64,000 nt of DNA from Mesorhizobium sp. Z1-4 (GTDB lineage: Bacteria; Pseudomonadota; Alphaproteobacteria; Rhizobiales; Rhizobiaceae), in contig NZ_RCIO01000002.1 in NCBI RefSeq assembly GCF_004000235.1, positions 389,501 to 453,500 on the forward strand, given 5' to 3'. Positions 58,758 through 64,000 of the stretch are shown here, in pieces (position 1 is the stretch's first letter; each line of letters starts with the position of its first letter). The position numbers were made by a program, and so were the translations under genes. The notes below the pieces were generated by a model. That model ran no database searches. It had not been told where the DNA came from and saw only the letters and a list, made by a program, of their open reading frames with translations.

Positions 58758-59672
58758 TTACGGCCATTTCACCTCGGGTGGCATGCTCGACAGGATCGAG
58801 TTCACATTGCCGCCGGTCTTGAGCCCGAAAATCGTGCCCCGGTCGTAAAGCAGGTTGAACTCGACATAACGGCCACGGCGAATGAGCTGCTCCTCGCGGT
58901 CGGCTTCCGTCCAGTTCTCGTTGAAATTCGCGCGGACCATGTGCGGATAAACCACCGCGAATGTACGGCCCACATCCTGGACGAAGCGGAAATCGGCGTC
59001 CCAACCGCCAGCGTCATCGCCGGACTTCAGCCAGTCAAAAAAGATACCGCCAATGCCGCGTGGTTCATCGCGATGAGGCAGGTAGAAATATTCGTCGCAC
59101 CAGGCCTTGTAACGGTCGTAGTCGGCGACACCGCGGTGCTTGTCGCAGACAAAACGCATCGCCTTGTGAAAGGCCAGGCTGTCAGGGTGCTCCTGGTTGC
59201 GGCGGCGGTCGAGCACCGGCGTCAGGTCTGCGCCGCCGCCGAACCATTGCGACGTCGTTACCACCATGCGCGTGTTCATGTGAACCGCCGGAACGCAGGG
59301 GTTCTGCGGGTGGGCGATCAGCGAGATACCGGAGGCCCAGAAGCGGGGATCGTCTTCCGCGCCCGGGATCTGCTTGCGGAATTCGGGCGAAAATTCGCCA
59401 AAGACCGTCGATGTGTGTACACCGACCTTCTCGAACACGCGGCCATACATCATCGACATTGTTCCGCCGCCGCCCTCTCCCTCGTCGCGGAGCCACTTCT
59501 CGGGTTCGAAACGGCCGGGCGCCCGGTGGGCGAGCGGCCCGGTCAGTTCATCCTCAAGGGTCTCAAAGGCAGCGCAGATGCGGTCCCGCAGTTCCTCGAA
59601 CCAGCTTTTCGCCGCTTCCTTTTTGACTTCAATGTCGTCGGGCAGGCCGGGCGGCAATTCGGGGCGTTCCAT
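58758..59672 (-). CDS. hemF: Oxygen-dependent coproporphyrinogen III oxidase
   Basis: A 304-residue enzyme that converts coproporphyrinogen III to protoporphyrinogen IX with O2. Family motifs are [19 protein letters not shown] near 68-86, [12 protein letters not shown] near 144 and [15 protein letters not shown] near 200. The C-terminal [22 protein letters not shown] (in parts) is the substrate-binding end. ATG at 59672 is chosen; a longer reading adds 17 residues with no binding site. It stands alone in its operon. Confidence 0.96.
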   Translation of the reverse strand: MERPELPPGLPDDIEVKKEAAKSWFEELRDRICAAFETLEDELTGPLAHRAPGRFEPEKWLRDEGEGGGGTMSMMYGRVFEKVGVHTSTVFGEFSPEFRKQIPGAEDDPRFWASGISLIAHPQNPCVPAVHMNTRMVVTTSQWFGGGADLTPVLDRRRNQEHPDSLAFHKAMRFVCDKHRGVADYDRYKAWCDEYFYLPHRDEPRGIGGIFFDWLKSGDDAGGWDADFRFVQDVGRTFAVVYPHMVRANFNENWTEADREEQLIRRGRYVEFNLLYDRGTIFGLKTGGNVNSILSSMPPEVKWP

Positions 59673-59789
59673 CTGAGGCAGTCTCCTTACCCGGCAGCCG
59701 CCCGCGCGGAGGCGGCCTTTCATTCGGGACTCGTCAATTCAGCCGCCGTTCTCTAAAGTTCAGGCAAGGACGGTCAAGGAGTTCTTTTC

Positions 59790-60047
59790 TTGAAAGTGCC
59801 CGCACGTCCATCGCTGGATAGTCTCAAAACCCGGCTCGACAAAGGCCGCGCGACGGGCGAGCGCCTGACGCGAGATGGTTTTCTGCGCGAGACATTCGTT
59901 CTGCCGCGGGAAGCGGCGCGGGTGAAAGCACGCGAGTGGTTCGACCGCTGGCCGAAGCAGGCCTATTGGACGGCTATCGAAAGCTGGGCCGAGCGCCCGG
60001 ACGATGAAATCGAGTTCACCATGCGCCGCCTGCCGACAGCCGATTAG
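59790..60047 (+). CDS. Small hypothetical protein
   Basis: An 85-residue charged, soluble protein, with REAARVKAREWFDRWPKQAYWTAIESW near 40-67 (in parts) as its most distinctive, Trp-rich part. TTG at 59790 is supported by AAGGAG at ideal spacing; no ATG starts the frame. It is divergent from hemF. I do not know the family, though similar short proteins are likely present in related genomes. Confidence 0.6.
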   Translation: MKVPARPSLDSLKTRLDKGRATGERLTRDGFLRETFVLPREAARVKAREWFDRWPKQAYWTAIESWAERPDDEIEFTMRRLPTAD

Positions 60048-60071
60048 GCTGCTCCAGCTGCAAAGTCGCGC

Positions 60072-60731
60072 TCAGACAAATGCTGAAAAATGCAGGAAAT
60101 AGAAGAGGGTTCCGCATACGGCGTTCGTTAGAATGAAGATTGTGAGCGTCGTAGTCAGGCCGTCATGAATTTTGCGCGCGGTCCGGCAGCAGGCAAACAC
60201 AATGGCGGTTGCGAGGAGGGCGCAAATTCCTACGACCACTAACGCTGCCCAATGATAGGTAATGTCAGCATCCATCAGATAGCCGACTGCAGATCGCCTA
60301 TTGTCGGTAACCATGCTGGTCAGGCCATTTACGCCGATGAATACAACGAGCATCGTAAAAAAATTCAGCGCAAAATAGGTGGCCCATTTATTGGCAAGGC
60401 CAAGAACTGGAGCCGGGAGGTCGCCGTCATCTACGAACACCCCGTCAGCTGGTTCAATAATATTGACGAAATATCCGACGAAACCAACAAATGCGAGAGC
60501 CAGAATTGTGGACAGGACCGCTGTGCCCACACCGACAGTTGCGTTCGGAGTATAGAAGCCGATGGAAACGAGTAGGAGAGCGGCAATTACACTGAATGCG
60601 GAGGCGTTATATGCGGCATGTTGCGTGAACGTTGTCATATGCCTTGGGCTTATTTTCACGGTGCGCGCCAATGTGTGAAGGTAACGAAAGCCATCCAGCA
60701 TATCGCGAAGAAATCTAGCGATTGCTTCCAT
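60072..60731 (-). CDS. Membrane protein of unknown function
   Basis: A 219-residue protein with about five hydrophobic segments (44-62, 68-92, 118-140, 152-180, 192-212). The loop between segments 2 and 3 is acidic (EPADGVFVDDGD). No known family was recognised. Codon use is more AT-rich than in neighbours, as the base composition shows by eye. It starts 10 bases after the stop of the exported-protein gene, so the two are probably one operon. Both could have been acquired together. Confidence 0.65.
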   Translation of the reverse strand: MEAIARFLRDMLDGFRYLHTLARTVKISPRHMTTFTQHAAYNASAFSVIAALLLVSIGFYTPNATVGVGTAVLSTILALAFVGFVGYFVNIIEPADGVFVDDGDLPAPVLGLANKWATYFALNFFTMLVVFIGVNGLTSMVTDNRRSAVGYLMDADITYHWAALVVVGICALLATAIVFACCRTARKIHDGLTTTLTIFILTNAVCGTLFYFLHFSAFV

Positions 60732-60741
60732 CGCTGCCGCC

Positions 60742-61590
60742 CTACTCTACCAAAGTGAATGCAATGCGCGGACGGCGGCGGCCGAAATCGCCCGGCAGAT
60801 AAGTGGAGAGGTCGTTGACTTCGATCTTGTGCTCGCCATGTGCGGGAACAGCAAAGCTGGCTGAGTGCACGTTGCCCCTGAAGCTGCCCCTGCCTATCTC
60901 GATTGAGATTCGCCGGTAACTGCTGGCCTCTGCAATGGCACTGCCCACTCCGAGCGCCCGCTTTAGCCGCACAAATAACCCAGGATCTGGATTGCCAATC
61001 GATGTATCGTAGAGCGCAAAAAGCTTTTTCAGTTCAGGAGAATCTGTCTTTTCGCATCGATCACGCGCATTCAGAAACCAGATGTGGAAGCCGCTTAAGT
61101 CGGGCCCGGGCGTGCCGCTCACATTCTTGTGGTAATTATTTACGCTATGGCCGTTCACGGCCTTCCGATCATATTCGCGGTTATCGAAGCGGCCACGCTG
61201 CTCGATAGGCCCTACTCGCCGGCACAATGTTTCGATGCGATCGCGATAGAGTTCAACGATGCTTTCTCTCGTGTCTCCATCCTTCCGCACTGCCATGATT
61301 TTGACGTTGAAGATGGGGTCGAAGGTTTCGGGTAAATTCTCATCCCCGAATATATAAGCAAATCTGTAGCTTGTTCCTCGAATTGCGGCGTCGCTACCGT
61401 TGAGTTCTCGTTTGCCCAGATGTCTCCAACACAATTCACGCCCGTTTCGCGCGAGGTAGAGGAGTTCACCGCCGCCGAGATGCCTACTCTCGCACAGCGG
61501 AAACGATTCGGTCCTTTTTTTACTTTGCGAATGCGCAAAACCGCATGAATACGCAATAAGAAGGATTGTTGCCAAAATTCGTGGAAACAT
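60742..61590 (-). CDS. Exported protein of unknown function
   Basis: A 282-residue protein with a Sec signal peptide (MFPRILATILLIAYSCGFAHS, residues 1-21, quoted in full except the end). The mature part is rich in charged residues and has several cysteines, e.g. LCESRHLGGGEL near 32, LCWRHLG near 52 and RDRIETLCRRVG near 127, with RDRCEKTD near 172; disulfides are likely. ATG at 61590 has GGAGG six bases upstream; a start at 61611 has none. It lies downstream of an AT-rich gap and upstream of a membrane protein gene. I cannot assign a family. Confidence 0.65.
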   Translation of the reverse strand: MFPRILATILLIAYSCGFAHSQSKKRTESFPLCESRHLGGGELLYLARNGRELCWRHLGKRELNGSDAAIRGTSYRFAYIFGDENLPETFDPIFNVKIMAVRKDGDTRESIVELYRDRIETLCRRVGPIEQRGRFDNREYDRKAVNGHSVNNYHKNVSGTPGPDLSGFHIWFLNARDRCEKTDSPELKKLFALYDTSIGNPDPGLFVRLKRALGVGSAIAEASSYRRISIEIGRGSFRGNVHSASFAVPAHGEHKIEVNDLSTYLPGDFGRRRPRIAFTLVE

Positions 61591-61611
61591 AGATTTCCTC
61601 CGATCGGACAT

Positions 61612-61718
61612 ACTTTAACTATATATTATTACATGGCATCAAATTTGAATCCAATAGAATCTAAAGGATTGCTACCCCTAACGTCTATCTAGGCTTTTGA
61701 GGTTCGTCGGCAGGGCGC
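61612..61718. other. AT-rich gap
   Basis: About 100 bases between trmL and the exported-protein gene, both on the minus strand. Much of it (61615-61670) is unusually AT-rich for this genome, with TATATATTATTACAT. It probably holds the promoter of the two-gene islet. No repeat or gene was seen. Confidence 0.5.
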
Positions 61719-62213
61719 TCAGGAAGGGGCTATAGTAGAAACTTGCCGCATTGCTTCGCCTGCCGCCATCGCCGCTGACATTGCCAGATTGAGGCTGCGG
61801 CCGCTGCCCGGCATCGGGATCAGCAGGCGTGCGGCAGCGGCGGCGTGGACCTCCTCCGGCGCGCCGGACGATTCGCGCCCGAACAGAAGCGTGTCACCCG
61901 GGCGGTATTCGAACCGCGTGTAAGGCGTGTCTCCGGTCGTAGTGAAGAGGATCAGCCGCCGGCCCTCCGCCTTGCGGTTCTCCTCAAACGATCTCCAGTC
62001 GTCATGGCGGGCGAGCGCTGCCATTGCCAGATAGTCCATGCCGGCGCGCTTTAGCGCGCGGTCGGAAAAGTCGAAGCCGGCCGGTCCGATCACATCGACC
62101 CCGACACCCAGGCATGCGCCGAGCCGCAGGATGGCCCCGGTGTTTCCCGCGATGTCGGGCTGATAGAGCGCGAGACGGAACCGGGTCGGGGAAGCGGTTG
62201 AACCGGTGTTCAT
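61719..62213 (-). CDS. trmL: tRNA (cytidine/uridine-34 2'-O)-methyltransferase
   Basis: A 164-residue SpoU methyltransferase with the TrmL length. LALYQPDIAGNTGAILRLGACLG near residues 14-36 (in parts) is motif 1. LLFGRESSGAPEEVH near 108 is motif 2, and IPMPGSGRSLNLAMSAAMAAGEA (in parts) near 130-152 is motif 3 that forms the SAM knot. It would methylate the wobble base of leucine tRNAs. The ATG overlaps the soxR stop by four bases, so both are on one message. A longer reading to 62294 runs into soxR and is not needed. Confidence 0.94.
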   Translation of the reverse strand: MNTGSTASPTRFRLALYQPDIAGNTGAILRLGACLGVGVDVIGPAGFDFSDRALKRAGMDYLAMAALARHDDWRSFEENRKAEGRRLILFTTTGDTPYTRFEYRPGDTLLFGRESSGAPEEVHAAAAARLLIPMPGSGRSLNLAMSAAMAAGEAMRQVSTIAPS

Positions 62214-62659
62214 TTCGGCTGCTTGTCGCCCAGCCAGTAGCGCGGGCCGGCGCCCTTGCTTGCAGCCTTGTCGGCCGGATTGACCAATTTGCACTGCCGC
62301 ATCGACAGGCAGCCGCAGCCGATGCAGTCCGCCAGACCTTCCTTGAGGCGCTGCAACTCGCCGATGCGTTCGTCGATGCGGTGGGCCCAGCCGGAGGAGA
62401 GCTTGTGCCAGTCCGATTTTGTCGGAGTGCGACCATCCGGCAGCTTGGCGAGTTCGGCGCCGATCTCCTCGAGGGTCAGTCCGACCTTTTGGGCGAACAC
62501 GATGAACGCGATGCGGCGCAGCGTCGAACGGACGAAACGCCGGTGCGCCGAGCCATTGCGTTCGGAACGGATCAGGCCGCGTTCTTCGTAGAACCGAAGT
62601 GCCGACGCTGCGACACCGGACCGCTTCGCGACCGCACCGATTGTGAGAGTGGTTTCCAT
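62210..62659 (-). CDS. soxR: Redox-sensitive transcriptional activator SoxR
   Basis: A 149-residue MerR-family protein. The HTH is LTIGAVAKRSGVAASALRFYEERGL near 5-28. The [2Fe-2S] binding cluster CIGCGCLSMRQC near 115-126 is the SoxR signature. The long dimer helix comes before it. In this and other non-enteric bacteria SoxR responds to redox-active compounds. The divergent gene at 62758 has a SoxR box in a promoter with a 19-base spacer. trmL follows in the same operon. Confidence 0.96.
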   Translation of the reverse strand: METTLTIGAVAKRSGVAASALRFYEERGLIRSERNGSAHRRFVRSTLRRIAFIVFAQKVGLTLEEIGAELAKLPDGRTPTKSDWHKLSSGWAHRIDERIGELQRLKEGLADCIGCGCLSMRQCKLVNPADKAASKGAGPRYWLGDKQPK

Positions 62660-62685
62660 GTGCGCCTATTCATCACGATTTGCGC

Positions 62686-62716
62686 TTGACTTCAAGTTAA
62701 GTTGAACTTCTATTTG
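62686..62716 (+). promoter_or_regulatory. SoxR-type promoter of the divergent gene
   Basis: TTGACT (62686-62691) and TATTTG (62711-62716) are separated by 19 bases, the elongated spacing typical of MerR-family promoters. TTCAAGTTAAGTTGAA (62691-62706) lies in the spacer and differs from the classic SoxR box core (CTCAAGTTAACTTGAG) at only a few positions. It drives the plus-strand gene at 62758. Confidence 0.85.
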
Positions 62717-62757
62717 TCGCGCTCCCGTTCGAAAGACGATTTCAAGGAGCACCCATC

Positions 62758-63141
62758 ATGGAAAGCAGAAGCCGGTTCGGCCGGCAAATAATCGATGAAG
62801 TCGGATCATGGTTCGGTGTCAGCGCCAGTCTGGGGCGGCGGGGCGAGATCCGCTTCAAGGTCAACCGGCACGAAATCGGATATCTGGACAGCGGAAACGC
62901 CGCCTTCTTCCGGTTCGAAGGCCCGCTGCGTGCGCAACTGAGGCATGCGGGGCGGGTCGCTGACCACCCGCTTTTTCCGCAAGGCGCGGGGCCGCTGGTG
63001 CGCCGCATCAGCTCGGAAGAGGACGCCCGCGATGTCGTGCGCCTGTTGTGGATCAACTACGAGCTTGCGATCGCCAGGTTCAATCGTCGCGCCGAACGGG
63101 CCGCCATGCCCGCGATGGCGGCCCGGATGGTTGCCAATTGA
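62758..63141 (+). CDS. Probable SoxR-controlled protein of unknown function
   Basis: A 127-residue cytosolic protein with a GRRGEIRFKVNRHEIGYLDSG stretch (in parts, residues 29-48) and an RRISSEEDARDVVRLLWINYELA helix (in parts). It resembles luciferase-domain/DUF5519-like small proteins by eye only. ATG at 62758 follows AAGGAG. It is the gene directly behind the SoxR-type promoter, so it likely answers to redox-cycling compounds. Known SoxR targets in such bacteria include monooxygenases and exporters; this protein is neither. No signal peptide is seen. Confidence 0.7.
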   Translation: MESRSRFGRQIIDEVGSWFGVSASLGRRGEIRFKVNRHEIGYLDSGNAAFFRFEGPLRAQLRHAGRVADHPLFPQGAGPLVRRISSEEDARDVVRLLWINYELAIARFNRRAERAAMPAMAARMVAN

Positions 63142-63246
63142 CAACACTGAGGACGATAGTGGGTCTCCGCGCCGATACGGGCTGGCAAGCACGGGCGCGG
63201 CAGGCTATAAGCCGGCCTCTCGAAACCGAAGCCAATGGAGGCAGTG

Positions 63247-63303
63247 ATGGATAACTGGATGCTCATCGCGACAGCGCGCCTCCGCAGCGGGGCGTTTGCC
63301 TGA
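63247..63303 (+). CDS. Possible 18-residue leader peptide
   Basis: A short frame, MDNWMLIATARLRSGAFA, starts at an ATG behind a good site (GGAGG five bases upstream). It is 90 bases before the hypothetical gene at 63393 and 400 bases before the ABC exporter. A CGGAAC-CCC-GTTCCG hairpin (63360-63374) follows. It may be a translated leader; it is weakly supported. Confidence 0.3.
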   Translation: MDNWMLIATARLRSGAFA

Positions 63304-63392
63304 CGGCGGACTCGGTTCGGACCTTACTGACAATTTCATAACGCGTCGCCGAACTCCGCCGGAACCCCGTTCCGTTTCGAGAGAGTTCATCC

Positions 63393-63677
63393 ATGCACGC
63401 AAGAAATCCCAAGGCCCGCAAGGGTCAAAGCCCGTCGCCGCTCCATCCGCTTTCGTCCGACGCGGCAATACTGCCGGAGCCCGCTCCGCCGACTCCTGAC
63501 AAGAGGCTGTCGGCAGCATTCACCGCCGCGCTTGGCACGGCCGCACCGGCGACCGACAATAAGGACGCCGGGCAAAACAAAACCAAGGGCGGTCACGGCC
63601 GGCCTGACCAGACCAACAAAGCGGCGAAGCCTGCGACGCGACCGGGCTTTTCCGGTCACCGCAGCGGCCACCGCTGA
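63393..63677 (+). CDS. Hypothetical low-complexity protein
   Basis: A 94-residue protein rich in Pro, Ala, Lys and Gly, with no hydrophobic segment and no recognised domain. It is likely disordered. The ATG at 63393 has GAGAG upstream; the frame ends 22 bases before the ABC exporter gene. The composition is odd enough that it may not be expressed. Alternatively, it is a small DNA- or RNA-binding protein. Confidence 0.4.
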   Translation: MHARNPKARKGQSPSPLHPLSSDAAILPEPAPPTPDKRLSAAFTAALGTAAPATDNKDAGQNKTKGGHGRPDQTNKAAKPATRPGFSGHRSGHR

Positions 63678-63699
63678 AGCCCAGAGAAGGCATGAGACC

Positions 63700-64000
63700 A
63701 TGTTCAAATGGTTTGAAACTCGACTGAACCCGTTCCCGCCCGAGGAACCTGTGCAGCCCCCGCGCAATCTGGCGGCATTCGCCTGGCATTATTCGCGCGG
63801 GGTCTGGCCATGGTTCGCGGTTGTCGGAGGACTGACCGCGATCATCGCGGTCCTTCAGGTGGTTGTGTTCAGCTTCCTGGGAGACATCGTCGACTGGTTG
63901 ACGGGTGCGAATCCCGAGACGTTCCTGCGTGACGAGTTCTGGAGCCTTGCGGGGATGGCGGCGATCGTGCTGCTGCTCCTGCCGGCGCTGGGACTCGTGC
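63700..64000 (+). CDS. ABC exporter (membrane-ATPase fusion), 3' cut by window
   Basis: The first 100 residues of a membrane protein, open at the window end. It starts MFKWFETRLNPFPPEEP, followed by a first hydrophobic segment with GVWPWFAVVGGLTAIIAVLQ near 42-61, then an FLGDIVDWLTGANPETFL stretch and a second segment at about 85-100. This is the typical start of MsbA/HlyB-like ABC exporters in alphaproteobacteria, such as YheI/MdlB types. The ATPase half lies beyond the window. AGAAGG precedes the ATG. Confidence 0.75.
   Translation, partial: MFKWFETRLNPFPPEEPVQPPRNLAAFAWHYSRGVWPWFAVVGGLTAIIAVLQVVVFSFLGDIVDWLTGANPETFLRDEFWSLAGMAAIVLLLLPALGLV

Noticed and set aside
60072-61611. Integrated element or insertion sequence
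   Set aside because: No transposase, terminal inverted repeats or target-site duplications could be seen; only base composition suggests transfer.
1-64000. CRISPR array, prophage or restriction system
   Set aside because: No regular repeats, cas, phage or restriction genes were recognised.

Overview
The window looks like a chromosomal segment of an alphaproteobacterium, most likely of the Hyphomicrobiales (Phyllobacteriaceae-like: Mesorhizobium, Nitratireductor, Aquamicrobium). This is inferred from the high GC content, frequent GTG/TTG starts, tight operons with 1-8 base overlaps, two TRAP carriers, the membrane PuuD urate oxidase instead of uricase, an XdhABC + PuuE-UraD purine pathway, an IclR-regulated pcaIJF operon and a MoxR/DUF58/BatA-like block. 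No phage, transposase, integrase, CRISPR array or rRNA was seen. There is one tRNA (Gln, UUG). No naming of the species is possible from the sequence alone.

Layout. 0-6.2 kb: TMEM43-like membrane protein, tRNA-Gln, OsmC protein, a TRAP carrier (DctP-Q-M order on the minus strand) and a phosphofructokinase with the pyrophosphate-type active site. 6.3-10.5 kb: a TTC38-like repeat protein, then xylB-xylA. 10.5-23.2 kb: a purine salvage/degradation island. The minus-strand operon is puuE-uraD fusion, allE, allA and a nucleoside deaminase. The plus-strand operon is uraH, xdhA, xdhB, a small secreted protein and xdhC. A LysR gene is divergent from puuD-guaD. Together these convert guanine to xanthine to urate to 5-hydroxyisourate to OHCU to allantoin, with AllE and AllA further down; allantoate amidohydrolase is not in the window. 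23.1-25.6 kb: an unusual operon of a CobW-type metal GTPase, an Imm45-like protein and a WD40 protein. 25.6-31.3 kb: creatininase-family hydrolase, MarR, DMT exporter, LacI regulator with a hydroxyacid dehydrogenase, a small exported protein and a class I amidotransferase-like hydrolase.

31.6-36.5 kb: a second TRAP system with a Tat-exported binding protein, an enlarged small permease and a large permease carrying about 320 residues of coiled coil at its C-terminus; this is the most unusual protein in the window. 36.5-45 kb: mostly housekeeping genes (small secreted protein, Bax-inhibitor protein, YbbA/YbbP-like ABC exporter divergent from the TesA esterase, ThpR, LMW phosphatase, PhhB, YkvA, NTF2-like). 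44.4-47.8 kb: PcaR-like IclR regulator divergent from pcaIJF, with a perfect palindrome between them (end of the beta-ketoadipate pathway). 47.8-54.7 kb: four-gene MoxR-DUF58-DUF4159/BatA-VWA-like membrane block. 54.8-57.3 kb: DUF1285, CoA-type Nudix and CCA-adding enzyme operon. 57.3-60 kb: DUF1059, LysR, two short proteins and hemF. 60.0-61.6 kb: two unrecognised, more AT-rich genes (membrane and exported). 61.7-64 kb: soxR-trmL operon, a divergent gene behind a clear SoxR box, and the start of an ABC exporter cut by the window end.

No completely new system can be proved from sequence alone. The best candidates for a second look are the coiled-coil TRAP permease, the GTPase/Imm45-like/WD40 operon, the SoxR-box target gene, the 60-61.6 kb islet and the small exported protein embedded in the xanthine dehydrogenase operon.
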